Below are positions 15,070 through 30,000 of a DNA stretch of 64,000 nt, one piece after another. Source of the stretch: Streblospio benedicti. Its lineage: Eukaryota; Annelida; Polychaeta; Spionida; Spionidae. Every line of letters starts with the position of its first letter. Position 1 is the stretch's first letter. The translations under genes and the position numbers were made by a program. Below the pieces are notes generated by a model. That model saw only the letters and a list, made by a program, of their open reading frames with translations, made no database searches and had not been told where the DNA came from. Location of the stretch: contig CM032669.1 in assembly GCA_019095985.1 (NCBI GenBank), positions 44,680,467-44,744,466 on the forward strand, written 5' to 3'.

Positions 15070-18000
15070 GTAAGTAGATCTAGTCAAGCATAAGAAGCTT
15101 TTTAAAGTTTTTTGTAAGCGGCGGTTCAAACCCGCGGTTCAAATATTTGCGAGGGAGATTGTATATATCGTTTTTGAAAATGAAGGGCATAATTAATGGT
15201 TGGATTTCCTGATATTGAGGTCTCCATAATTCTCTTCAATCATATAACATTCCACATATGAAACCTGACATTTTTCTGTCAACAATTTTGACAAAATCAA
15301 TGTTATGTTAGAGGTCATGGCACGTATCGGGGGGCGATCCAGGTTAAATGTTGGTGAAAGGGGATTCTAAAATTGTCAAGATTGTTCACTTTTGAGTAAA
15401 AGCATGAAACTTCCCATGAATGAAGGATGGTATATGGGAAGTATTTAAAGATGCAGACCCCATGCAGCTGACCAGATGTCATTAAGGGGTCAAAAACTAG
15501 GTCAAAGTTAAAAACCTAAGAAAAAATGCCATAATTCTTTTTAAAAATTTGTATATTATTGAAATATCATTATATTTGAATATTAAAGAATGTTTTAGAC
15601 TAATCAAACCAATTTTACTGTATAAATGTTGGCCAAAGTACAGGATTTAGGGAAAATATCAACACCAGCTTTCGCAGGAGTGGGGATGTCATTCAAAATT
15701 TCCCATCTGATAGTCTGGCCCGAGGAAGCTCTTGAGAAAAGAGCGAAAGTCTTGCCAAAGACAAAATGACAGGTTCCAATAGGTAGCTATATAAGTAATT
15801 TGTTCAGACTTGGTCAGTATGGATTGCACAATGCCTATTAGGCCTGTTACCGCCAATGATTTTTAGCCTTATGCAGCCTTGATCCTTGTACAACTGTCCT
15901 TGAAGCCTCTTTTTCACTGAATCTGTGTATCATGTCGAGTACATTTTGCTACCTAACATGACGTCATCCTGCCCTGGCCCACTTCTTTTACAAATAACTA
16001 GCATGTGTAAGTGTGTATGTTGGTCGAGATAAGGAGTGCCATTGGGAGAAAGTCTCACTAACTTCATGATATGGGTATACTCCTATACCAGCCACTTCAA
16101 TCTATGAATCCTCTCTATTTTACGAAACTGGTAAGCCACCTAGCTAGAATTCCATGACACAAGTGGTCACTATTTCTAGATGAATCCAAATGTGCTTACG
16201 GTACTGTGGTAGTAAGACAAGAGCGATACCAAACAAGAATTTAAAAGTTACCTGTAGGAAACAAAACTCACTCATTTTTTGGTGAGACTTTCGTTCTTGT
16301 CATAAGAACTTCTTTGGACCAAATGGCATCCTTAGATTGTCACGTGACTGCCATTGTGGCGGCGATCACATGACAGCAGTGGCAAGTAGACAGAGGGGGG
16401 GGGGCAGGTCATAGCTGATATTGCGGTTCATCTCAGGGCCCCCTAAACGGATCTCCGGCTACGACCTGCGCCCCACCCCCACCCCACCCCCCACCCCGTC
16501 TACTTGTCACTGCTGTCAGGTGATTGGCGGTCATGATGCCATTCAGCTCGATGAAGTATTTGTGACAAGAATGAAAGTCTCACCAAATAATGAGTGAGTT
16601 TTGGTTGCTATAGGTAACTTGTAACTGTATTTGTTAACCCAGACCTAATAATGCTTTGTTCAATTATCATCTCAACCCAGATGAGGCTGTGGGCTTTACA
16701 AATAGAGAGGCGTGTGGCAGTACGCCATTTATGGATTTTAAATTGACATGCAGCAAACGCCAGCTGGCTGTAGCCATTAATAGCTGCAGCCATTCATTCA
16801 TGGATGTGGAGCCTCAGATTTCAATCTGAAAATTATATTAATAAAAAGAAGAATTCAAATATAAAAGTCAAAGAACATTTAATTAGAATATTTAAAATTC
16901 TGAAAAAAATCAGATTTTTATTCATTAAAAACTTGAACTGAAAATGAAAATGAATCCAAGATAAAGAAAATATTTAATCATAACCAATTTTCAATTACAT
17001 GTTTGATTTGTATTCAACAGTGATGGAGACAAATGATCATTTCATGGCGGAAGATAATGCAGATGAAGCAAATTATTCAAGTAAGAATTATACTTACAAA
17101 ATACAAATGCAATCAAAATTAGACTTTTGTAGTCTGTGTGTGTGTTTTCCTGTCTAATTTGGTGGTATTTTCCCTTGAAAGATTGCACCAGTAAGCACTA
17201 CTTGTGAATCTATAATAGACTATTTGTAGCAATCTGCCAGTCTAGTATACACACTTTATTTGACATAAAGAAATTAGTCATTTTTCAAGTACATATAATT
17301 ATGCAGCGGACACAAAGACAGCAGAAATCCCGAGTCTGATATTTGACAAATTTTTTGACATTGACCCAAATGTATTAGTCAGCCATAAAGAAATATGGCT
17401 GCCAAGTTTTATTAACCTTCAGGAAATTAAACATTTCTATTTAAAATGTGAACCCCAACCCCCACTATCAGCTTGCTAATTATCGACAGTATAATACATT
17501 GATTAGAATATAGAAAACAACCACCAAAATCATTAACAATTCTTATTTCCCCCTGGGCTCCATTATTCATAATTTCATGAATAATTTTAGATAGCCTGTC
17601 CGTACATTGTTGACAATACTTTCACTGATATCATCTTCATCAGGCCATATGAAATCATCAGTCACATGGAATCATGTGCCAGCAGAGACAAGGATATGGG
17701 GGGAGGGCAGATCGGAGCCGGTGTCGCGGCTCATCTTGACAGATCTCTATGGCCCTTCTACGCAGGTCTAGTTCTTCACGTGCCACAATCTTTAAGTTGT
17801 TCTGGTTGATGGTATGACTCTATCCCTATTAGGCCTCCCTTGTACTTGTCTGCTGGCACATGACTCCTGTCATCATGTAACTAACTGAGGATTTTTATTT
17901 GGCCCGATGAAGATGAGAAATCATGGAAAATCTTGCCAACAATGTATGCACAGATTGCAGTAAGTATTTATTTATGAATATCCCTCTTGAAATTAACAAT

Positions 18001-21000
18001 ACTGTGATTAACGTTCATTAAGAAATGTACTTATTATTTCTCAATGATTTGTAGCAGAGGTAGAAGCAAAGGGCAAGCATAACCACAGCAACTATCCACT
18101 TTCACAAGAAGTACATTTGCTGCAGGAAATTATGGAAATGTACAATCCGGTTGCTCGGCCAATTAAAAGCACTAACGAATCTTTAGATATAGAGCTAGCA
18201 TTCGGGCTGTCTAAAATTGATGGCATTGTAAGCTGTTCAGTATTTCTTTAATTTAATTTGAAATTTGAACTTATTTAATGCAGAGTTGCCAAGTATTCCG
18301 AAATTTCGTAATCATTCCGAAATATGAAGCGAATTCCGATCATTCCGATCGGAATTGGTAAATTCCGAAATTCAGGGGAAATGAATGACCAAATATTTTA
18401 AAAACTTGTATCTTTTCTTAAAATACCGATGTTTTTTTTTCCGCACATGGGCGCTGCCATTATTGAATGTACTCGATTGAACTACGCATTATGTAAACAC
18501 GTTTTTACCGGCGCACAAAAATGCACTCGATTTAAATGACGTGTCGTTACGGTAAATGGGTTTAGTCTCGACCATGAAACCCAATGGTATGTGTGCTGTC
18601 ATTTATGCGGTAGACAGACTGGATGATTGAGACTAACAGATTCTGCTTGTTGTCTAGTCTCTACCACACACGCTTGCTGGTAATGGAGTGAAGGCTGCCG
18701 TTTATAGAGGCTACTTGTTGTCGTGAAATGCATGTGCACGACAAGACCTATCAACGGTATATGAAAGTAAAACTGATAACAATTATTGAAAATTAATGAA
18801 TTTGTGCGTTCACCAGTAATGTAATGATGAAACAAAACCTGGAAAAGTATTAAAATAAAATACAATGATCTAACTGCATTGAAAAAGATCGTGCGTCAAG
18901 CCCGATAATCGCGATATCGTTCAATTGTAGCATCAAACATAGTGGTGGATACGACATTGTCATTGTGGAGCATGAGAAATCAAAAGCACACATGAGTATA
19001 GTGAAAATTCGTCGTGCATACAAGACATTAGATGCATTATTATTGTTGTGCACGCCTGACTTTCTAAGGTAATGTGCATTTGTATATCGCATTTGCTCCT
19101 CCAACTCTACATGGCTGACTATCATTTTGGGTGTCAATAGACTCGGCGGCTTAAACAGGCGGTGCCAACAGTGCTGTGGGGGAGAGTGCAAGCGGGGGCC
19201 CCCTCTTGCGGCAGGGGTTTTGGGGGATCCCCAATACATTTTAAAAAATGTGATGCTTTTTTCTGCAATTCAGTGTGTAATTTGCAGCAAATTTTGGTTT
19301 TTGAAAGACTTATAATAGATCTGGTTTTTTTTCAAGTGTCTAACAAGATTCATTTCATCACTTTCAAAACTGTACTACTCTCGTACATTTGTCATTGATT
19401 TTTCCTCACTTTGAACGTCTATGCGAAAAGAAGGATGACCATCGTCCAAACCTTTGTATTTATTTTTAATCAAATATGTTGAAACCAAGTTAATTACACT
19501 TTTATGTGCATTTTTACTGTCTTTTGTTCCTTCTAAACTCATAACAGTGTTATTAAATAGTCTTATTTGAATATAAGTTAAAAATCCATATTAAACGTAA
19601 GATTCAGAAATTTTGACCCAAATTCAGAAATTTTGGCCTCGGAATTCAGAAATTTCAAAATTTGAGGTTGGCAACTCTGTTAATGAATCAATTCTTCTTT
19701 TTCAATATATGCTATTTCATTGATTCTAAATTGCCATTCATCTGTGTTTAATAGATGCCTAAGCAGCAAACATTTGTAGGAACTGGATTTCTAACATTGG
19801 TATGTTTAAATTTTGTGTTAAAAAAAATGTAGAAATGCTCTTAAAATTAAATGCTTATGTAATGAATGTCATTATCTCCTAGAAACACAACTGATTTGTG
19901 CCAAAACTGAGTAAATTGTTGATAAATAATTGATTGTTTGTAAATGTTAAACTAGGGAGGGAGTCTGAATATTCAAAGAAAGATTGATGGAGTTGCCATT
20001 ATTCTATTTTCTATTTTTTCATTTGCTTACAGAAATGGAATGATGAGCACCTGACTTGGAAACCCGATGAATATGATGGTCTTGAGGACATTGTAGTCAG
20101 CCCAAAAGACATATGGCTGCCAAGTTTTATTCTAATCAACACGTAAGGCCTACATTTTAAGCATTTTTTCAAACAGGGACACGAGTAAAGCATTCCATAC
20201 CTACCAGTTGGAGGTAAGTTTGCTCAACACCCACCACCAGACCCGACCGGGATTCGAACCCACAATCCCAAACCCACGAACTTGAGTCCAACTCCTTATC
20301 TACTCGGCCACGGAAGCATTAGCAAGATAATGATATATTAGCAGAGTAAGTTTACCTGCTTGTATATCATTAAGTGCTAGTATAGATTTAATGGATGATT
20401 ACATTTTCCAAGTGCTTGCACCATACTTCACCCTGCAATGCTTCAAAATATATAGGTTCTCTCATCATTTATGATGCTTAATACTTATCACACAATTACA
20501 TCTTTTCATTGTTATTATTTGTGGTGTATCATAATTGTCTCATAAATGTTGGAATTTTGCCTAGGGAGCGACCATCATTAGTTGTACAGGGCGGGGCTGT
20601 CATTTGGTATTGACGAGATAAAAAAAAATTGAATGCCCTCCCTTACTCTCTACTTTGAAATTGAATGCTCTCCCCATGTCAACATTAAAAAAACCGAGCC
20701 CCCCCCCCCCCACATACACACCCACACACACCCACTCAACAACCCCACCACACCTGCATAAATATGAACAATGATATTCTTCGTAAAAATATAACATTTG
20801 ATATTGGAAAGATTCCCTGAAAACTGTTTAAAATGTATTGCAATGAATTGGTCACTGTCAATGATTAATGAATACGTATTTAGCAATCTATTTGACTTGT
20901 GGACATTACAATACAGTTAAATCCAAAACCATGCATATTGCATGAATGCATCAATTCGCGACAAAAGTGCGTAAAATATTACCTTCTCAGTTTGAGAATT

Positions 21001-24000
21001 GAGTGCCCTCCCTCTCTCTTTGAATTAAAATTGAGCACCCTCCTTTCTTTTACCAAAGAAAATTGAGTGCCCCCCCCCCCACCAAATGACCGCCCCTCTG
21101 TTCAATTAATGATGGTCACTCCCTAAATATTTACTCATTCAGGAGCAGAAGTTACTAGCTTTGCATTATTCTAGGGCCTCCCACACTATATTCGAAGATG
21201 AATGGTTCAAGTATTTTCGAGTATATGTGCGCCACAATGGTGATGTCATGTGGGAACCTGGTGGCATTTTCATCAGCAAATGTCATATTGAAGTCCAATT
21301 TTACCCCTTTGATGATCAGGTATCGTATGATTACTTACTGCTGCCTTACCATGTGATACTAGTTTAAAACATTATCATCAGTGTCGATTATTTAGAATTT
21401 ACTTCTCATTAATGTAAAGATATATTTCCATAAAGACAATTTCTTTACCACATACCATAGCAAGAAATAAAGTACTAATATTTCACAATCTTGTTGGAAC
21501 TTACCGTGCTTCAGAATGACAGTCTTAGAAATTATTGCTTTGTGCAACCGAATTATGAAAAGAACTCCCTAATTGTAGATCTGTTCCCTGGTGTTCTCCA
21601 ACTGGGCTTACACACTGAATAAGGTGAACCTATCAGTTTCACCTCATGCCACGAAGCAGTTCCTCGAAGTGTATACAGAGAGCACGGAATGGCACATGGT
21701 GGACTACGCTATTTCAAGAAGCGAGAAATTCTACACGTGCTGCGAATCGCCAAGACCAGAGATTCATTTTAGAGTAAGTGTCCACTTTCTCTTATGAAGC
21801 TGGTTTCGACTTCTTTGTAGACAAGTTGGCCTGTGGTGTTAAATAACACCATTCGTCTATAAATTGACTGCAACATCGTTCTCCTGGTATTTATTTTTAT
21901 TTTGTTTAACAATGAAATCATGTGTAAACTCTGTATTAACCCATTCGTATCGGGATGTCCCTTGAGGGACATTTTTACGCACGATTTTGCACTGAAAAGT
22001 CCCCCGGATTATAGCCGTTTTTCAAATATAAACAGAGGGGTCATGATGCCGGGATTTAGACTAGTGACAACATAAACGGCTTACCATTACATTTCGATGT
22101 AAATTTTGTGGAAGTGAAGCACGGTTTTCATAATATTAACGCATCATTTGTAAGAATATATATCTGCACAAGAAACACGTGATTTACACTGCGAAATTCA
22201 AGCTCAAAATACTCTAATTTCGACAAAAATTACCCCAACAAGTTCTATACCATCTTGAAGGGGAATTTCTTTTCTTTTCATTGAATATGAGGCTGATATA
22301 TTTTTCTATGACGTCATTAGGAAAAAGCCACTTAATATTCATTACTCCAAATAAGGGTATTAATACTCAGCCTCGAGCACACCGTGCGCTGTCACCATAA
22401 ACCCGCATTTTCTCTGCATTGATAACGGCTAATGAAGCCGCTACTCTTGATCGCATCGTGCTGTGATCGGTGTAGAGATATGACGGCGTGTGATGAAGGC
22501 TAATTTTTCTATTGAAAAAGGCGCCATGGTTAAGTTGGTTGAAGGTAAGATATTTTTTGAAACGAATGGATTATCATCGTCACAGTAACATACCCATCAC
22601 AAATTCACGTGTCGGATCAATTATAAACCGATTATGAAGTCATGGACGAAAGGATATTTCTCAAATACCATGTATTGTTTTATAATTCGTCTTTCTAAAG
22701 TGTATCTCGAACCTGTCATTTTTAATCGAGGCCGGCAACAGCCTCATGTTTGGGAAATATTCTAGACAAATATAGCCATATTCCTATTACTGGGTCGTAA
22801 AAATAAGAAACTCTATGCAATTCTGAATACACGTGTACAATTAATGTAAAAAAATAAGCATATGTGTAGGCCCCAGAGAAGTTATTGTCTTTGACGTAAA
22901 ACTGTCAAATGGCACTGTTCGCTAGTGTTACATTACGTGTTGACGTTTTGCGTATGCCGATATGAATGGGTTAAGTAATAAAATCATGGTCTAGCGATGA
23001 TTCAATATGGTCAAATTGGTTTTTAAAGTTTATTTAATTTTGAAATGTAATAACACTGGGCACAGATGATTCATGCACATTTTTTATACTGTAAAACTAG
23101 AATGGTTCGTGGCTATTAAGTTAATTAATTTTTATCTATGGATTATTTTGTGACTATTTAATTTTGTGATTTTGGTCCATCCTGGATCTACTTTAACCCT
23201 TTGCCGGTCGGAAAGGCATTTATGCCTTAATGCATGCCTTAAAATCGGTCTAAAACATACGTTCTTCAAACCCTCGTACCTACCAAACCGTATGCAACAT
23301 GCATCGTACAAGACCACGTGGTGACTCAAAATCGCCTACTCCATTCATTAGTCATCACCTTATTTCGCTATAAACCACTTTTTATAGTAAATAATATATT
23401 TTTTTCAAAGAAGACATACTTAGAGATGAAACACCAGTTTTCGGTACTCAACTTTGACCACTAAATCTAATTATTTGTCGTCACAAAACCCCATCGGCTT
23501 TAGTGTCAAAAGACTCGGCGTCCATTTTGCTATCTATTTGTAAACAACTTATTAGTATGCGGTGAATCCTGACCTCACAAAAATAATTTATTCCTTCATT
23601 ATATTTCCTGTGTTTACGCCCATTTCCGAGGCTGTAGCCTCTGCCAACAGCGTTTAACAAGCATAGCAGCATTGCAAAAAACGCATGCTGGGGCAAGGCT
23701 ACAGTTTCAGCCAATCACAAGACGATGACGAAATTGACAGCTAACATGGCGGTAAGCATAGACTGAAAATATTTCTCTGTAAAATGTAGATTTCAACGAT
23801 AATGATGAAATGGAGGCATCTATAATGTCCACCAGTGTTTGGCGGATACGATATAGAACACAGAAGGAAAGTGTCAGGAATATCCGATTAGTCTACATGT
23901 CGCAATAGCGGGAAATTTGGCAGCAAGTACACAATCACTCAACAATGGACACGCCGACAAAGCAACAGGACTGAAGTCTCATTTTGTGAATGAAACGTAT

Positions 24001-27000
24001 GTCCAATATTAATATTAACAATTTCACCGCATGTAGAATGCTCTTCTGCATAGAATGGTAGGTTACATGTCACAAAACACCTTGCTGTCATACCATAACA
24101 TGAGATTACCTTGGCCTGTCAAATGTCAATGTTTTGAATTGAGAGATGAAACTTCGGTGGCTTCTATGGCCATTTCTTTAAAAATACAAAATATTATGAG
24201 CTCTAAGAATTTGCATCGCATGTCATGTCTCCTGTGTAAGTATGATAAAATCAATGAACTTGTGTGATGTGAATATACGTCAAAGGTCCAAAATACGGCG
24301 ACCGACAAAGAGTTAATTAATGTTTGCTGACTATTTAAGTTTGCGTTTTTGCACCTACCCACGAAATTCGCAAATTAAATTGTGCGCAAACATTTCTAGT
24401 TTTACAGTATTCTATATATGGTCATCACACATTTTCATTATTGACAGTTTCAACCACCGCAGAGGTCAACTTCAGAATCTAAATAGTGCATGACAGCTCA
24501 ATAATCTGAATAAATGTGAGATAAAAAATGTACAATTATTCAATATTTCAATGTGACGAACTTGTAGCGACTTGTCGTATATTAAATTACCTTCTCCACC
24601 CAGTGTGATTGAGTATATTTTATGGTTCTCTACTCAGGTGTGATATAGTAGGGAACTACAGGTTTTACACCAAGTGTTATAGAGAACCCGTGAAGGTTCT
24701 CTGGCAGGTATAGTAGATATTGGGGTTACATGTATTTATGAAGTAATTAGTATGTGGACGGTTAACCGGTTAACCGGCTACAGTCGATTTTCTATGCATA
24801 ACCGGTTCTTAGATTGACTAACCGGCTATTAATATTGACGATTATTTTCATTACCAAGCTATATATTCCATACATTTCATTAACCCTTTGGATGCCCTGG
24901 GCTCCTACAGGAGCCCACTCTAAATACCCCCCTCAGTGCCGTGGGCTCCTGTAGGAGCCTTATTTCAGAAAAAAACAGTTTGAGTTTGTCTGCCATATTC
25001 GTATGTAAACACTCGTGGTTCTAGTCTCAAATTCCGGTGTATCAACAACAACAACAACTTTACCTTGACATTTCGATGTATTTCTAGAAGTAAATAAGCA
25101 GCATAGTGTTAATATTTTAATTCTATTCGTGAGAACGAATAATTACCCACCCAACACGCATTATGTGGTGCAATTTTGAGCTCTGAAATACTCTTAGTTG
25201 TGTTCGTAAAACCATGGCTTGTCATATATGGCTGGAATCCTTGAGAAACCAACTTTGCTTTGAGACCTAACATGAAATGTGAAACTAGACTCCAAGGTCA
25301 TATCACATCGAATTTTCAGCCTTGAAAGCGGTATTCTTAGGGTTCAATCGCGGCAAAACTATTTTGACAACTGCTAAATGATGCAATAAGCCTTTATCAA
25401 GAGCACTCTTATGAATCTATAGCAGTGCCGCGCGCTGTGCAAGGCTGATTTCCCGGAAATCGTTCCAAATCGGTAAGAGCTGCCATGCTGTGACGAAATA
25501 GAACATTTTGATGAAGAATTATTATATTATTCGTCATCCATGCCTCATCTTATTGTATCTTGGATACCGGATCCCAAATAAAGCGTTTGGCAAACTACCC
25601 AATAAGTGTGGACGTCGGATATCTAGTATTTCTATAAAAACGGATGATGTTTTTGTCGGGTTGCCGAGTGGTGCCTGTCAAACTTCACGCCGAATCAGAA
25701 ATCAAAGTTTGAACATGTTTTTGGTCCGTAATATTGTGAGTAAAAATATTATTATGAAATATGGGTGGTTTATATTGTGTTTTGTGTGTATCCTCGATGA
25801 AATGTTGCTACAATTAAAATTACTACTGATATTACGACATTTTAAATCGCTCCTGGAAGTTGTCAAATGAATGGACGATCACTCGAAATTGTTAAAATCG
25901 AACGTGATGCTGTATGTATCTTTATTTATAATGGTGAAAATAAGAAACTAGACTGTCTCCTGAATATGTACTGTAAATGTGAAAATGTTATGATGAAAAA
26001 CGTAAGAGCTTCAAAGGATCATATTTCAACTATGACAATTGAAGAACCCCACAGTGAACAACACGTCACGCAAAATGCGTGTCTGGCACTCAGGGTATAT
26101 ATAGTGGATTTACGGCTGGCGTCGAGAGGGTTAATTCTGCGTGATATAATATGTCACGTTCAATAATTTTCCTCCTTGCCGGTGAACGATAAAACACAAA
26201 ATGCATAAACCGCTATTTTTTTTAGATACAGGGTGTCTAATCAATATATCGTTTCGCTCGACGTTTCTTAACATGAGAGTTAGTAGATCTACTCCATACA
26301 CATGTAACACGTTCCGCGAAATGAAATAATTTAGTGAGTGATTATTTGCGGTTAACCGGTTACGGTTCGGTTTTGCAGGGCCGATTAACAAAATACTGGT
26401 CTCAATTTTTTTTTTCAACAAACACAGTCTACATACTAGAAGTAATGAATTAGACCTCTGGTAGAATGTAGGTAGAGTAGATTTTTGTATGTAGGCATGC
26501 TTACCACAATGGGGTTTGTGTGCTCAGATATTTATGGGGTTTTCCAAAGTACATAAATTGGTAGATAGAGGTGGGTATTGCATATTTGATGGTTGAACGA
26601 ATGTTTACTTAGACTCTTACTGTATGCCAAATAAGATGTATTGAATTTATATGATCTTGTGCACTCGTCAGGCGTATTCCTTGCAGACATGTGTCGAGCC
26701 CAGATTAGATGGCTTGTAGCTACTCCCCTTTCACTATAAACTGTCGCTTCTTTGCTCCACTGACACTTTGCCTGAGTTGAGTTTTTTTTAAAGCCATGGC
26801 TCCCCGCAAGATACATAAGATATCCCTAGCCAAATATAGCCCAGGCGATTACGCCTATTCAATGTTAAATTCAGACTCAACGATGTTCTATCTCCTATAA
26901 ACCAGACCACAAGAGAGTAATAATGCCAAAATGCCACTGACCTTAATTACCACAGTTCTGTGACCATAGATCCTTCCTTGCTCCATGAAATACAACTTTA

Positions 27001-30000
27001 TCTATGTGCTGTATGAAAATGGCCCCAGTGTGCTAAACTGGCCAGTAGGCCTGTACCGATACTCTTGAGCAACGATACAATACACATCACGATACTTTGT
27101 TGGCGATACGATACACATCACGATAACAAAAAACATACGTCAAAACACACAACAGTCTGTACACGCTGTACGTTACGACTAGTAGCGCAAGAAATCTATA
27201 CTGAAATACCGTTCACCATTCAATTGACAACATTTTGTTAGTAACGCCGTTCACAATACAGCAAGACAGCAAAGATGGCGGCGCTCATACTCATGGGAAA
27301 AGACGAAGATTTACCTTGAATTATGCAATATTTTGCATATAAATTCATTGAACAGTTATATCATGAAAGTATCGCGATATAGACTATCATATCGATACTT
27401 TAATCGTGAGTAAATAAATCGTGATTCAGCGATGCATCGGTGTATCGTTGCAGTCCTACTGGCCAGTCAATCATCGCGAGATGCAACAGAAAGCCCATAC
27501 TTCTACGCGTAGTTGGTCACTTCAGGTAACTCGGCATCTAATACCCAAACCGTGTCATGTGCAAACGACCAGTTAAACGTCACTTGATAAGACCAATCAA
27601 TTACACTGATTAGACTCATAACTCCACTTGTCGCGACCCCTTCCGATAGAATTGGCCACGACGGATGAACGCTCAGGTGACTAACCGTTATTACGGTTAG
27701 ATAGCAATCGGCGTTGTCAGAGGTTTTAGTCCCTGCTTTTTCTGCATATATTGAGGTTACTCTGTCACAAATTCATTTAAGGTGTTCATTTGCAGTTCCG
27801 CCTCCAACGAAGACCGCTCTTCTACATCATCAACATGATCGTGCCGGTTGGTTTCCTTAACACTGTTGCAATCTTTGTCTTCAGGTTCGTACAAATTGAT
27901 ACTATTGTTTTCATTTTACAATATAAAATCCATTTATGTGGTTGGTCCCAATTCTATATAGATGTATGTTAGAAAGTGTGCAATCATAATCAGAAGTTTA
28001 AGGTTATTTCCAAAAGTGTTGAATGTGTTTTGAGATCCACCACCAAGAACTGAAGATTTAATGAAATTTGGGCAAACTATTATTCAAGTTTCCTATACTT
28101 TATAATTACATATACATACTCTAGATCTTATGGTGTAATTGTTTTCTTTTATTCAGCCAAGAAATGCTGATCAGATATTTTCATACCTTTCAAAGTTGTT
28201 CCTTTCTATTTTACATGCACACTGTACCCATGCAACAATTGAAAATACACTAAAAGCTTTGTCACTTAGCTCAGTACCATAATACACGTATAATAATAAA
28301 ATGGTTGATCTTTGTTTTTATTTTCTGGATTCATAATATAAAAATACCAACATATATTGTTAGTGACTCACTTTTTATGCAGTATTTTGCTACGCGTCAG
28401 GGAACATTTCCCCTTCGACTGGCAAGTGTGCAGATGTATTGCATATAGTCTGTGGTGAATCTCATAGACAGATTCACAAGCTACCTGAATTTGATCAGCA
28501 CTCGCACCCAGTTCACTATTTAATGAGAACATGATCAGAAACTTGCCTTCTGGGACACGTGTATACATCAAAAAGACGATGGTAGTCTCAAAGTCACAGT
28601 ATACAGGAAGCCAACGCATACTGACCAATACTTGAACTGGGAAAGTAACCGGCACGTAGAGCACAAACGTTCAGTAGCCCATTCTCTTTTAAGAAGAGTT
28701 GAGAACCTAGTGACCGACGAAACAGACAAGCAATAAGAGGTGCACCACATCAAACAATTTCTGTCAGTTGATAGGTATAAACCATGGTCTTTCAAAGTCC
28801 ATAATAAGAGAGAGAAGTCTAAGGATTCAACTAATCAAACTAGTGAAAAGGTGTTGCCTCTACAATGACCATACATGAAGGGTGTCTCCCGACATTCCAT
28901 TAACCTGGGCTCGCGCTAAGGTTCGTTTTATCGCCATGGGCGAGAGATATTATGGATGGGTGAGAGATTTTGCTTACTCTTTCGCCAATGTGGCGAAACA
29001 TTTTTATTCAAGAAAAAATCGCAAAAAACGAATTTCGCCTGATTTTACTTCGACTTCGTACTATTTCATAATGCAAACAACAATGGCGCCATTTTACAGT
29101 GGATTTCCAACGAGCCTCAATGCCATTTGATCCTTTATGAATCTTACATAACCCTGCGCGCTTGATAGAGGCTGCGCCGTGTTTTTGACCAATCAACGAT
29201 CACCGACCTAGTTTTCTGCACACAGTTAGCATGGCTGTTTGGTTGTCATATTTTTTTTAAAAAAATCTCAATATTATTCGTCTCCCGTGCCTCATCTAAT
29301 TAGATCTTTTAATTCCGGTGACAAGAGAGGCGATTGGCAAACTATTGATCAAGTGTGGACGCCGGAGAAGTAATATGTAAAAAAATAATTGACATTTGGA
29401 CTTCCCAAAAAGATGAAACATGGGTGACTGATATTTAGTATTGTCATGTTTGCAAGCTGCTTATGGAGCAAAAATATTGTAAGTAAATTTGTGTTATTAT
29501 AAGAATACGATGATTTATGCTGTGGTTGGTTTGTAACAAAACCAAATGTTGCCACGATTGGTATAAGTTGTGATACTACGCAGTTTAAAATCTGATGCCG
29601 GCCTGTCAAATTCGAATCGGCAATTTGCTGCGATCTGGATATGTATTCACAAGTAAGCCAGTCTCAGATGAGAGACTGGCCTCCATAATGAATTGAATCT
29701 ATGAGGCAACGCGTGAATGGGAGGCCACGTGGTGTTTGTACATGTACCTCTACAGAGGCAGGCTAGGTAGCCAACTGAGCCTCAGGGGTGGGGGATCACA
29801 CTAGCTATAGTTTTCAAACTAGGTGAGTTCTTTTACGTGCAGAGCCTCAGAGGTGTGGCTCTCCTCTACACTGGACACGCCTTTTAACGAGGCTTTCGAA
29901 CCTCCGATGTTAGTTTACATATTTTTTTTAACATAAACATCAAATAAAATAAACATCTAACATGGGTTAGTAATAAAGAATTAAGGCTGGTAGACTAGGT

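Noticed and set aside
20245-20318. tRNA gene on the minus strand
   Set aside because: Good A and B boxes, but no acceptor stem pairing and no 3' end typical of a tRNA; fits a SINE head.
25508-26166. Possible transposase ORFs in TTAA element B
   Set aside because: The two frames overlap, have no DDD-type motifs and are not preserved in element C.
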